Assembly (NCBI GenBank): GCA_016714985.1
Contig: JADKBS010000007.1
Span: forward strand, 186,001 to 250,000
DNA: 64,000 nucleotides
Direction of reading: 5' to 3'
DNA from: Saprospiraceae bacterium
GTDB taxonomy: Bacteria; Bacteroidota; Bacteroidia; Chitinophagales; Saprospiraceae
Below the pieces are notes generated by a model. That model worked only from the letters and a program-made list of their open reading frames with translations, did no database searches and was not told where the DNA came from. Each line of letters begins with the position of its first letter. The first letter of the stretch is position 1. The translations under genes and the position numbers were made by a program. This document shows, piece after piece, positions 1 through 7,443 of the stretch.

Positions 1-3000
1 CAAAGCGTAGGTATTCCGGGCCACCCCGCCGAATATGCCGATATTCCCCTCAAAACTTGCCGGATTGATGCCCGCAGATTCTAACGCTTCATACGCCGTT
101 TCAAGAAAAATCCGGTGCTGTGGATCCATCATCTCCGCTTCCCGTGGCTGATAGCCAAAAAAGGCTGCGTCAAAGGCGTAGGGGTGGTCAAGGGCGTAGG
201 TGCGATTCACCCGATTGCGGTTTGCGGAACTCGTCCCAACACCTCGGGATTGCGGAACTTGTCCCGACATCTCGGGATTGCGGATTCCCTCCCCCTCTAA
301 GTCGGCGTCGGTGACGAGGTGGCTGATGTCTTTGCCTTCCACCAGGTTTTGCCAAAACTCATCGATGTTGTTGGCACCGGGGAGGCGGCATGACATGCCA
401 ATGATGGCGATTGCCTTGGATTGTATGATTGTTGAATTGTTGGATTGCTGGGTGGCCGGCTGCTCCAAGTTAGGAGGTACCTTGAAGCTACCTCGTAACT
501 TAGGCCCCATTTCAACTGATTCATAACCAAGTGATTGTGCAGTTTCCCATGTTTCTTTACACAGGAAATTATCTTCCAAAACGCCCTTCCAGTCCGCTGC
601 TTTCTTGGCTTCAATCTTCTTTTTTTGGTCAAAATGGCTGTCGCCCATCGAGCGGCTATCCTTGTGGATGCCGTCGGTCATTTTCTTATCAAGGTCCTTG
701 TAGGGGTCGAGCAAGCCTTCGTGGAAAGGTATGCCGAGCGTCTCACATAAAGCGTGCATGACGGCTTCAGGGTTTTGCACCAAATCCTCGTAAACCATGC
801 GAAACTGCTGACTTGCAGGCACATTTTTCAAAAAATCCAAAGTAGTTCGCTGACTTACCAGCCAGACAAGTTCACCTAATTGCTGCGAAGAAAAATCATG
901 CGGGTGCAGGTATAGCACCTGGTCCATGTGATACTTCTCAAAGGACTTCACCATGCTGTATGGGTGCCGCACGAGGTGGATGAAGCGGGCATTTGGGAAG
1001 TCTGAGATAGCTTTTTGGAGGGCTTCACCATCAAGTGCATAGCTTGGCGATTTGTCAACTAGGAGGCGGTCGCCGACCCATTCTTGCAGTTGCTCGAACA
1101 TTTCACGGGTGGTCATGCCGTGCTTCGCAAAATTGTGGAGCAGCAGTTTTGCCTCTTCTGCTTCGCAATGGTTGAGTTCCATGACGGCCCTTATTAAGCC
1201 TTCCGACCAAAGGGCGAATTTGCCCTGATAAGCCGCCTCACGCTCTACAAGCGTCTCAAAATGAAGCAGTTGCAATTCGTTGCATGCAAACATACCAGGA
1301 TGCCCTGCAAGCATGACTCGAAGCAGTGTCGTACCGGAGCGGGGCGGGGCGAGGATGAATATGGGATTGCGAATTGCGGAACTTGTCCCGATACCTCGGG
1401 ATTGCGGAACTTGTCCCGATACCTCGTTGTCCCGACACCTCGGGATTGGGGTTTCAGATCTTGGCCCAATTTGTAAAGGCAAGTGCTTAGGAATGACCTT
1501 TCTGAACCTAAGGATGTCCGATGTGGTCAAATGTTGGGAGCGACCGTTTCCAGTCGCTCCCATTGCCAAAGGATTATAGTTGTTGGAAACTATGTTCTCA
1601 GGTGTGTCTGATTTTTGTTGAGGCTCCGCCTCCATATTTTTTATCAGCCTGCTAAGCAGGTTGTGGTAATTCATTTCAAAAAAGGCCGCATAACCCGCCA
1701 CCGTTGGATGGTCGAAAATGGTGGTGATGAAGATGCTCGTCTCACAAGCTGTCATCAACCCACCGATGAACTTTGCAGCGAGGATGCTGTTGCCGCCCAA
1801 CTCGAAGAACTTGTCGTGTCGGCCAATGAGGTTGATGCCAAGCAGCACCTGCCATTTTTCAGCAATATACTTTTCCAAATCCCCATGTGGGGCTTCGTAG
1901 GGCTGGTCAAGGTCTGGCCGGTCATTGGCGGGGTCAGGCAAAGCAGGGCGGTCAATTTTACCGTTGGTCGTTAGCGGAAGGTTTTCAAGAAAAACGAAAT
2001 GAGAGGGCAGCATATAATCAGGCAACGAGGCGGACAGAAAATCCCTCAACTCGCTGATGGTCAATGATTTGCCCTTATTTTTAACAATATAAGCCACCAA
2101 CTTCCCCTCGTTTACCTGGTGCGGATTTTTTAACACCACTACTGTTTCACGCACAGCAGAGTGGTTGGAAATGGCTGCCTCGATCTCGCCCAATTCGATT
2201 CGGTAGCCCCTGAATTTGACTTGAAAATCGCTTCGGCCCAAGAACTCAATATTGCCGTTTGGCATCCAGCGGGCGAGGTCACCGGTCTTGTAGAGCGGTG
2301 AGAGGGTGAGCGAGGTGAGAGGGTGAGAGGGTGAGAGTTGAATGAACCGCTCGGCGGTAAGTTCGGGGCGGTTCCAGTAGCCACGACCGACAACGGGCTT
2401 TGTGCCGCCAATGTAAATCTCACCAATCTCACCGCGGGGCACCTCCTGCATTTTATCATCCAAAATGAAAATCTTGTAGTTAAGGATGGGGATGCCAATG
2501 GGCGCTTTTGGTTCGTTAAAGCCTTTTGGGAAGGTGAAATAGGTACAGTTCACGGTGGCTTCAGTAGGGCCGTATAGGTTGTAAAGCTGGCCATTGGGGA
2601 TGATGCGCTCATGTTTTTGAGCCAACGATGTGGGGCAAACCTCCCCGCTGACGTTGACCAATCTTATACCCTGCAATTTTTGTGCAGGTGCTTGGTCGAG
2701 TAGCAAGGTATATAAAGAAGGAAGGGTAAGAATGTGTGTGACCTTGTTTTTGTAAATAGTATCAGCAAGTTGCGCCATGTCTTTTTCCTCACCCTGATGG
2801 GGCAATACAAGGGGCGCACCTTGTAAAATTGTCCAAAATATGGTTAGCACCGAAACATCGAAGCTGATGGAACAAGTGAGCATCATCGCACCTATGGGTT
2901 CAGGGGCAATGGCCTGTTGGCCCTCAAGTTGGTTGCAAAGGTTTTCGTGGGTGAGCATACAGCCCTTCGGCTTACCAGTACTCCCCGAAGTATAAATCAT

Positions 3001-3498
3001 GTAGGCAAGGTTGCCCGGTGCGACATTTTTTGATTTGAGATTTAAGTTCGATGATTTGAGATTTGAGATTTCTGGGTCATCGTCAAGTGTGATGATTTGA
3101 GTATTTGATGTGGGCAGGTTTTGAGCGAGGTGACGCTGGGTCAGGATGACCTTTGCTTGGCTGTCCTGGATCATGAAGTCCATGCGGTCTTTGGGATAGT
3201 CCACGTCAATCGGCACGTAGGCCCCGCCCGCTTTGAGGATGCCGAAAATACCAACAATCATTTCAAAGGAGCGCTCCAAGTAGATGGCAACAAAGTCTTC
3301 CGTTTGGATACCAAGGAGGAGGAGTTGTTTAGCAAGGCTATCAGAACGGCGGTCAAGCTCAGCATAAGTCATTGACTGTGAGCCAAATATGATTGCAGTC
3401 GCATTTGGGCAACGGGTTACCTCCCGCATGAAAATATCGTGAAGGCAAGTGCCTGATGGAAAAGTAATTTGACTTGAAGTGTACTCGTTTTCGTTCAT
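1..3498 (-). CDS. Hybrid NRPS/PKS megasynthase, 5' part: adenylation - carrier - sulfotransferase - ketosynthase (cut by window edge)
   Basis: Read directly from the minus strand: an open frame of 1166 codons from ATG at 3498 to the window edge. Domain order: adenylation (about residues 20-510; A3 motif IYTSGSTGKPKG, A4 region SFDVSV with the amino-acid-binding Asp, A5 NLYGPTEAT, A7 YKTGDLARW, A10 NGKIDR); peptidyl carrier with phosphopantetheine serine in FFELGGNSILAAK (Ser about 571); sulfotransferase (about 710-960; PAPS loop APPRSGTTLL, later LVRHPYSMVKSFEKYH); ketosynthase start (from about 1028, AIAIIGMSCRLPG, then DPQHRIFLETAYEALE). The KS active-site Cys lies beyond the edge. There is no condensation domain before A, so this looks like a loading module that activates an amino or related acid and passes it to a PKS module. 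A sulfotransferase between carrier and KS is unusual. Linkers and A-domain loops contain repeat-derived insertions. Substrate and product cannot be told. Confidence 0.93.
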   Translation of the reverse strand, partial: MNENEYTSSQITFPSGTCLHDIFMREVTRCPNATAIIFGSQSMTYAELDRRSDSLAKQLLLLGIQTEDFVAIYLERSFEMIVGIFGILKAGGAYVPIDVDYPKDRMDFMIQDSQAKVILTQRHLAQNLPTSNTQIITLDDDPEISNLKSSNLNLKSKNVAPGNLAYMIYTSGSTGKPKGCMLTHENLCNQLEGQQAIAPEPIGAMMLTCSISFDVSVLTIFWTILQGAPLVLPHQGEEKDMAQLADTIYKNKVTHILTLPSLYTLLLDQAPAQKLQGIRLVNVSGEVCPTSLAQKHERIIPNGQLYNLYGPTEATVNCTYFTFPKGFNEPKAPIGIPILNYKIFILDDKMQEVPRGEIGEIYIGGTKPVVGRGYWNRPELTAERFIQLSPSHPLTSLTLSPLYKTGDLARWMPNGNIEFLGRSDFQVKFRGYRIELGEIEAAISNHSAVRETVVVLKNPHQVNEGKLVAYIVKNKGKSLTISELRDFLSASLPDYMLPSHFVFLENLPLTTNGKIDRPALPDPANDRPDLDQPYEAPHGDLEKYIAEKWQVLLGINLIGRHDKFFELGGNSILAAKFIGGLMTACETSIFITTIFDHPTVAGYAAFFEMNYHNLLSRLIKNMEAEPQQKSDTPENIVSNNYNPLAMGATGNGRSQHLTTSDILRFRKVIPKHLPLQIGPRSETPIPRCRDNEVSGQVPQSRGIGTSSAIRNPIFILAPPRSGTTLLRVMLAGHPGMFACNELQLLHFETLVEREAAYQGKFALWSEGLIRAVMELNHCEAEEAKLLLHNFAKHGMTTREMFEQLQEWVGDRLLVDKSPSYALDGEALQKAISDFPNARFIHLVRHPYSMVKSFEKYHMDQVLYLHPHDFSSQQLGELVWLVSQRTTLDFLKNVPASQQFRMVYEDLVQNPEAVMHALCETLGIPFHEGLLDPYKDLDKKMTDGIHKDSRSMGDSHFDQKKKIEAKKAADWKGVLEDNFLCKETWETAQSLGYESVEMGPKLRGSFKVPPNLEQPATQQSNNSTIIQSKAIAIIGMSCRLPGANNIDEFWQNLVEGKDISHLVTDADLEGEGIRNPEMSGQVPQSRGVGTSSANRNRVNRTYALDHPYAFDAAFFGYQPREAEMMDPQHRIFLETAYEALESAGINPASFEGNIGIFGGVARNTYAL
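220..292 (-). repeat. In-frame palindromic repeat, linker before/inside the KS N-terminus
   Basis: Tandem, slightly diverged units with core CCCGAGGTRTCGGG (a 5-bp stem, 4-nt loop hairpin) followed by ACAAGTTCCGCAAT on the minus strand. They encode an insertion reading MSGQVPQSRGVGTSSANRN inside the KS domain of the megasynthase. The same repeat is found at 1368-1460 and in metG near 27958-27990. Confidence 0.8.
1368..1460 (-). repeat. In-frame palindromic repeat, linker before the sulfotransferase
   Basis: Three partial or complete units of the repeat CCCGAGGTRTCGGG plus ACAAGTTCCGCAAT on the minus strand, giving protein text such as EVSGQVPQSRGIGTSSAIRN between the carrier domain and the PAPS-binding loop. 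The units are direct repeats of about 28 bp, and the third is shortened. Confidence 0.85.
2287..2341 (-). repeat. Short-period tract in an adenylation-domain loop
   Basis: Repeats of GAGAGGGTGA-like units (plus-strand view). They stay in frame and encode QLSPSHPLTSLTLSP just before the A7 motif YKTGDLARW, where related adenylation domains usually have a short loop. Confidence 0.6.
3028..3082 (-). repeat. Short-period tract ahead of the A3 motif
   Basis: Units of GATTTGAGATTT (plus-strand view) repeated with small changes. They encode PEISNLKSSNLNLKSKN immediately before the ATP-binding A3 motif. Seen directly; its origin by repeat insertion is inferred. Confidence 0.6.
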
Positions 3499-3868
3499 AG
3501 TGCTACTTCCTAATAGGCAGTCCGATGGACTAATTGTTTTTGTTCAACCAACGAAAGGGGGGGCAATCTGGCAGACTCGAGCAAAATGGCAATGCCATTT
3601 TTGCATCAATAAGTTTCATTATATCACAGGGAAATAGCCTTGGAAAAAATCAGACGTGAATCAAATTGAGTGTGGGAGAGGTTGAAAAGGTGTACAAAAT
3701 TAATCCAAAAAATATTACCGCACAAATAGTTTGGCGTAGTTTTGTCATTTCTTTCCAATACCCTCCCCCATGCTATGGCCTGATTGTTGGATTTTCAATG
3801 TTTAAACACCTGTGACTGAGGCGTATTTGATTCATATACTCGCCCGTCCAACAACCACTCGTTTCAAA
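3499..3868. other. Divergent intergenic region between the megasynthase and the TolC-like gene
   Basis: No gene seen in these 370 bases. A near-perfect palindrome at 3581-3604 (GCAAAATGGCA, then TGCCATTTTTGC) lies in the presumed leader of the megasynthase. A Bacteroidota -7 box (TAGTTTTG, 3737-3744) faces the TolC-like gene. Confidence 0.5.
3737..3744 (+). promoter_or_regulatory. Probable -7 promoter box (TAnnTTTG) for the TolC-like gene
   Basis: TAGTTTTG matches the Bacteroidota -7 consensus TAnnTTTG, about 125 bases ahead of the chosen ATG. No clear -33 TTG at the ideal distance was seen, so this is tentative. Confidence 0.4.
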
Positions 3869-4624
3869 ATGAGCCAACAAAATTATTTGCTACCATTCAG
3901 ATGCTTGGTATTTGCTACCATGCTGACGACGCCAATTTTCATCCATGCGCAGCAGTTTGACTATAATACTATTGTGGCACCGGAAGGCCAGCGACCTGCC
4001 AGTTTTGAAGACTACCTCGTTCAGTTGGCCTATTTGAACAGCCCTGAAACAAAGATACTGGCCTACGAAAAGACAATTGAAGAAAAAGAGGTGGAATTGC
4101 AACGCTACGAATGGCAGGACGACTTGAAATTCGGCTTCAACATCAACGAGGTCAGTTTAGCAAACGTCCTTGAAAAGGACAAATCGGACAATTTGATTCT
4201 TTACCCACTGTATCAACTCTCGTCCAGTGTGAGTTTGGGCAGTTTCACCAACAACAAAAGAAAAAGAGGAATTGAAGAAATTGATGTACTGGTGAAGGAC
4301 ATGGAGAACAATCAACACAAAATGAAAATACGGGCAGAAACCTTGGCCCGTTACCAAAAATTGCTTTTGGCCATTGAAACGCTCAAAATGCGCACCAAAG
4401 CAGAAGAAGACGCCCGGAACACCCACCAAGTTTCTCAGCAGCGGTTCAAAAATGCAGACCTCGAAATGGAAGATATGCTGCGTGCTTCGGAATCCTATAC
4501 CAATGCACAGGAAAAGCGGCTTAACGCTGAAACGGACATCCAATTGGCCATTATTGCCATGGAAGAAATGATTGGCGTGAAATGGGAATCGGCAAAAAGA
4601 GCAGAAGAACGTTTCAAAAAATAA
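3869..4624 (+). CDS. TolC-like outer membrane efflux family protein (short)
   Basis: A 251-residue secreted protein. The start at 3869 is chosen because it begins a clean signal peptide (MSQQNYLLPFRCLVFATMLTTPIFIHAQ); the frame stays open upstream to 3812. The mature part has a short beta segment (LKFGFNINEVSL ... LYPLYQLSSSVSLGSF) flanked by long charged, helical, coiled-coil-like stretches (YEKTIEEKEVELQRYE; MRTKAEEDARNTHQVSQQRF), the pattern of half a TolC-type outer membrane efflux protein. It is about half the usual TolC length, so it probably has one repeat of the helix/strand unit. It stands alone, convergent with the ABC ATPase gene. Partner and substrate are unknown; the small TolC-like proteins of Bacteroidota polysaccharide loci are the nearest comparison. 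Confidence 0.6.
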   Translation: MSQQNYLLPFRCLVFATMLTTPIFIHAQQFDYNTIVAPEGQRPASFEDYLVQLAYLNSPETKILAYEKTIEEKEVELQRYEWQDDLKFGFNINEVSLANVLEKDKSDNLILYPLYQLSSSVSLGSFTNNKRKRGIEEIDVLVKDMENNQHKMKIRAETLARYQKLLLAIETLKMRTKAEEDARNTHQVSQQRFKNADLEMEDMLRASESYTNAQEKRLNAETDIQLAIIAMEEMIGVKWESAKRAEERFKK

Positions 4625-4683
4625 GTAGTCGTTAAAACGCCTCTCTTTTTGAAGAACTCGATTTTTGGGATTTCACAGTTGTT

Positions 4684-4740
4684 TCTCGTACCTAAAACTC
4701 GCAACTCGTAGCTTTTTATTAGCCGTAACTTGGGTTAAGC
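4684..4740 (-). repeat. Partial copy of the AP2-linked intergenic repeat
   Basis: The minus strand reads CTTAACCCAA, then TAATAAAAAGCTACGAG and TTGCGAGTTTTAGG, closely matching 56632-56696 on the plus strand. One inverted end is recognisable; the other is not seen. It fills the convergent gap between the TolC-like gene and the ABC ATPase. Confidence 0.6.
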
Positions 4741-4744
4741 TGTC

Positions 4745-5479
4745 CTATTCTTCCGTTTGTTTGGCAAATGCGATGTCTGCAATTCTCACTACATTTGGAT
4801 TCAAGTTATCGCTTTCTATCCTGCCGTCCTTCATTTTTACAATTCGGTGGGCAAATTCAGCTATATCAGGCTCGTGCGTTACGAGTACGATGGTATTGCC
4901 TGCAGCATGAATCTCCTCAAATAGCCCAATTATTTCATAGGACGTTTTTGAGTCAAGGTTGCCGGTTGGCTCATCGGCGAGGATGATGCTTGGATCGTTC
5001 ACCAAAGCCCTTGCCACTGCTACCCTTTGGCGCTGACCACCCGAAAGTTCGTTAGGCTTGTGGTCCATCCTGTCAAAAAGCCCAACAGACTTTAATACTT
5101 TCTTGGCTTTTTCAAGCCTTTCTGCCCTGGCAATCCCCGCATATACCAATGGAAGCGCAACATTTTCAAGTGCCGACAAACGAGGCAACAGGTTAAACGT
5201 TTGGAACACAAAGCCGATCTCCTTGTTCCTAACAGCGGCTAACTCACTGTCGTCCATCATGCTGACATTGGAGCCATTGAGGATATAATCGCCTGATGTT
5301 GGCGAATCCAAACAGCCTATCAAATTCATCAAAGTGGATTTCCCAGATCCCGATGGCCCCATCAGTGCCACGTATTCGTTTTTGTGGATGTCTAGGTTGA
5401 CACCTTGCAGGGCATTCACCACGTTAGCGCCCATATAATAGGTCTTGAAGAGGTCCTTTACAGAAATGATTGATTTCAT
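4745..5479 (-). CDS. ABC transporter ATP-binding protein, MacB/LolD type
   Basis: A 244-residue ATPase with Walker A GPSGSGKST (residues 41-49), Q-loop FQTFNLLPRLSALENV, signature LSGGQRQRVAVARAL, Walker B ILADEPTGNLD and H-loop VTHE. The NLLPRLSALENVALPLVYAG wording is typical of the MacB/LolD family, which powers mechanotransmission permeases for lipoprotein release or macrolide/peptide export. No permease is adjacent; the LolC/E-like permease at 53374 is far away, so pairing cannot be inferred. It lies 33 bases downstream of gatC on the same strand and is probably cotranscribed with it. Confidence 0.9.
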   Translation of the reverse strand: MKSIISVKDLFKTYYMGANVVNALQGVNLDIHKNEYVALMGPSGSGKSTLMNLIGCLDSPTSGDYILNGSNVSMMDDSELAAVRNKEIGFVFQTFNLLPRLSALENVALPLVYAGIARAERLEKAKKVLKSVGLFDRMDHKPNELSGGQRQRVAVARALVNDPSIILADEPTGNLDSKTSYEIIGLFEEIHAAGNTIVLVTHEPDIAEFAHRIVKMKDGRIESDNLNPNVVRIADIAFAKQTEE

Positions 5480-5512
5480 AAACTTGTTGGTGATTTCAAT
5501 TTTCCATGCCCA

Positions 5513-5797
5513 TTAGATAATTTTAGGCACTTTGAAAAATGGTTTGCTCGATTCTGGCGCGTTTGAAAGGGCTTCCTCATTGGAAACCTGCAGCTTGACT
5601 TCATCCGCTCGCAATTGGTTTTCGACTTCAGAAATGTAAACCAAGGGTTCAACATTGGTTGTATCCAATTCTTTCAGTTTTTCCACCATGTCAAGGATGT
5701 TGCCCATATCACTGGCCAATCTTTCACGCTCAGCATCGTTCAGTTGAAGCTTTGCCAAATTTTCGAGCTTCAATATTAGGTCACGGTCTATCTGCAT
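5513..5797 (-). CDS. gatC: Asp-tRNA(Asn)/Glu-tRNA(Gln) amidotransferase subunit C
   Basis: A 94-residue protein of standard GatC length. It starts with the conserved helix DLILKLENLAKLQLNDAERERLASDMGNILDMVEKLKELDTTNVEPL and ends in the usual tail leading to the motif KVPKII. GatC wraps round GatA and stabilises the GatAB complex, which converts mischarged Glu-tRNA(Gln) or Asp-tRNA(Asn) to the amide form. gatA and gatB are not in this window, as is common in Bacteroidota. It is followed by the ABC ATPase gene on the same strand. Confidence 0.93.
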   Translation of the reverse strand: MQIDRDLILKLENLAKLQLNDAERERLASDMGNILDMVEKLKELDTTNVEPLVYISEVENQLRADEVKLQVSNEEALSNAPESSKPFFKVPKII

Positions 5798-5961
5798 AAT
5801 CGTTTTTTAGATGATTGGATACATTTAAGAGATAAAAACAAAATGCGCCTTTAGGTTTGGAATCCCCACCAAATCCGTATTAGGCTCAAAGTTGAAGAGA
5901 AAAACTTGTTTATGGCCAAAATTCCTATTTTCGTGCCGCCATTGAAGCACTACCTAATCTT

Positions 5962-6603
5962 ATGAATGAACCAGTAAAACCCATCGTAAAGCACGTCGCA
6001 ATCGCCGGAAACATAGGGGCTGGCAAAACGACATTGTGCTCGAAACTCGCCCGCCACTTTGGTTGGGACACCCATTTCGAGAGCACAGACGATAATCCCT
6101 ATCTTGCCGATTTCTACCACGACATGCAGCGCTGGTCGTTCAATCTGCAAATCTACTTCTTAAACAATCGTTACCAACAGGTTTTGAAGATTTTGCAAGG
6201 CGAAAGGACGGTGATTCAAGACCGAACCATTTATGAGGACGCCTTCATTTTCGCCCCAAACCTGCACGACATGGGGCTGATGACAAGCCGTGATTTTGAA
6301 AACTATTTCAGTTTGTTCAAAACGATGTCGTCCCAGATACAGGCGCCAGACCTTTTGATTTATCTAAAAGCAAGCATTCCGACCTTGGTCGCTCACATAC
6401 AATCAAGGGGTAGGGACTATGAAGGCAGCATGAGCCTCGACTACCTGAAAAGGCTCAACGACCGATACGAGCAGTGGATTGCCAACTACACAGAGGGTAA
6501 GTTGCTCGTCATCAATGCTGACGAGAATGATTTTGAGAACAACCCAGAGGATTTGGGCAAGATTGTGAACACCGTTCAAGGTGAGTTGCATGGCCTGTTC
6601 TAA
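5962..6603 (+). CDS. Deoxynucleoside kinase
   Basis: A 213-residue cytosolic kinase with P-loop GNIGAGKT (residues 16-23), the substrate-binding region FESTDDNPYLADFYHDMQRWSFNLQIYFLNNRY and the catalytic DR motif in VIQDRTIYEDAFIFAPNLH, followed by an LID-like arginine stretch (SRGRDYEGSMSLDYLKRLNDRYEQW). This is the deoxyadenosine/deoxyguanosine/deoxycytidine kinase family that phosphorylates deoxynucleosides for salvage. The exact substrate cannot be read from sequence. Its stop codon overlaps that of the small membrane protein on the other strand. Confidence 0.92.
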   Translation: MNEPVKPIVKHVAIAGNIGAGKTTLCSKLARHFGWDTHFESTDDNPYLADFYHDMQRWSFNLQIYFLNNRYQQVLKILQGERTVIQDRTIYEDAFIFAPNLHDMGLMTSRDFENYFSLFKTMSSQIQAPDLLIYLKASIPTLVAHIQSRGRDYEGSMSLDYLKRLNDRYEQWIANYTEGKLLVINADENDFENNPEDLGKIVNTVQGELHGLF

Positions 6604-6779
6604 GGTTGAAGAATAGACTTTGCGGCTGATTTTGGTTGGTTGTCTTTCCCGATAAGCCCTTGGATATCGGAACGAAAAACGATTGCACCCAGCAAAATGA
6701 GGTGGGCAACCAATGCAATCAAAATGGCCAGCCTATTCCGATAGGCAGCCTCCCGTTCAAATTTTCTGTTAGCCATCAT
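6600..6779 (-). CDS. Small single-pass membrane protein (59 residues)
   Basis: Found by reading the minus strand: ATG at 6779, stop at 6602-6600. A basic N-terminus (MMANRKFEREAAYRNR) precedes one strong membrane helix (LAILIALVAHLILLGAIVF) and a short polar tail ending AAKSILQP. The gene overlaps the end of the deoxynucleoside kinase tail to tail and fills an otherwise empty gap. The layout resembles the N-terminal anchor of TonB-like or cell-division proteins, but there is no further domain. Function unknown; the positive-inside pattern and the exact fit between neighbours support a real gene. Confidence 0.6.
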   Translation of the reverse strand: MMANRKFEREAAYRNRLAILIALVAHLILLGAIVFRSDIQGLIGKDNQPKSAAKSILQP

Positions 6780-6908
6780 GTCGCTCTGCGTTTTTGGTAC
6801 GGGTTAAAAACGCCATGTGCTACGGCATATTTTCCGCATTTTCGCATTAACGAATTATTTTATTTCAAGGCTCGTATCTGGTATTCTTCTCAACTCATCG
6901 CATCAACC

Positions 6909-7403
6909 ATGACTTCACTCCACTCGATAATCGCTGATTTCAGTTCGTTTTACGATGACAACCCTTGGTTTGGGGATAGCTTTTTGGATGTCATTTCTGA
7001 CATTTCAGCCGTGGAGGCTTTGGTGAAGCCACCAAACGGGCACTCCATAGCAGTCATTCTTTGGCACATGGTCAAATGGCGCAAGGCCCTCACGGTACGC
7101 CTGCTTGGCGACAGGGATTTTAGGGCGGATGTGACGGATGCCGATAATTGGCCAAGTGCCGAAAGCCAAACGCCAGCGACCTGGGAAGCCGCCAAATCTG
7201 CTTTTGCGGAGCAGCAAACGATCCTAATGGAGCAACTTGGAGAAAGGGAAGAAGAATTTTTAGATACCGAATTTGTGACTGGCAGGAAGTACAGGATGCT
7301 GGTTTCTGGCGTTTTGCAGCACGATATTTACCATTTGGGGCAGATAGCTTTGTTGAAGGGATTGATTAGGAAATCGGAAACTTGGAAAATTGAGATTGGT
7401 TGA
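6909..7403 (+). CDS. DinB family protein
   Basis: A 164-residue four-helix-bundle protein of the DinB/YfiT-like superfamily. Visible metal-ligand histidines are in PNGHSIAVILWHMVKWRK near residue 45 and HDIYHLGQIALLKG near residue 145, the spacing typical of DinB proteins. The start at 6909 (MTSLHSIIADF) is chosen because upstream text in the frame does not look coding. Members include metal-dependent thiol transferases and damage-inducible proteins of unknown activity; nothing here narrows the substrate. It is a single gene between convergent neighbours. Confidence 0.85.
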   Translation: MTSLHSIIADFSSFYDDNPWFGDSFLDVISDISAVEALVKPPNGHSIAVILWHMVKWRKALTVRLLGDRDFRADVTDADNWPSAESQTPATWEAAKSAFAEQQTILMEQLGEREEEFLDTEFVTGRKYRMLVSGVLQHDIYHLGQIALLKGLIRKSETWKIEIG

Positions 7404-7443
7404 TGAAACAAGCTAAATCAGGCAGTAACTTGCAGTTGCTGGA

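Noticed and set aside
220..1460. CRISPR array
   Set aside because: The repeats are few, degenerate, tandem without unique spacers and lie in frame within a gene.
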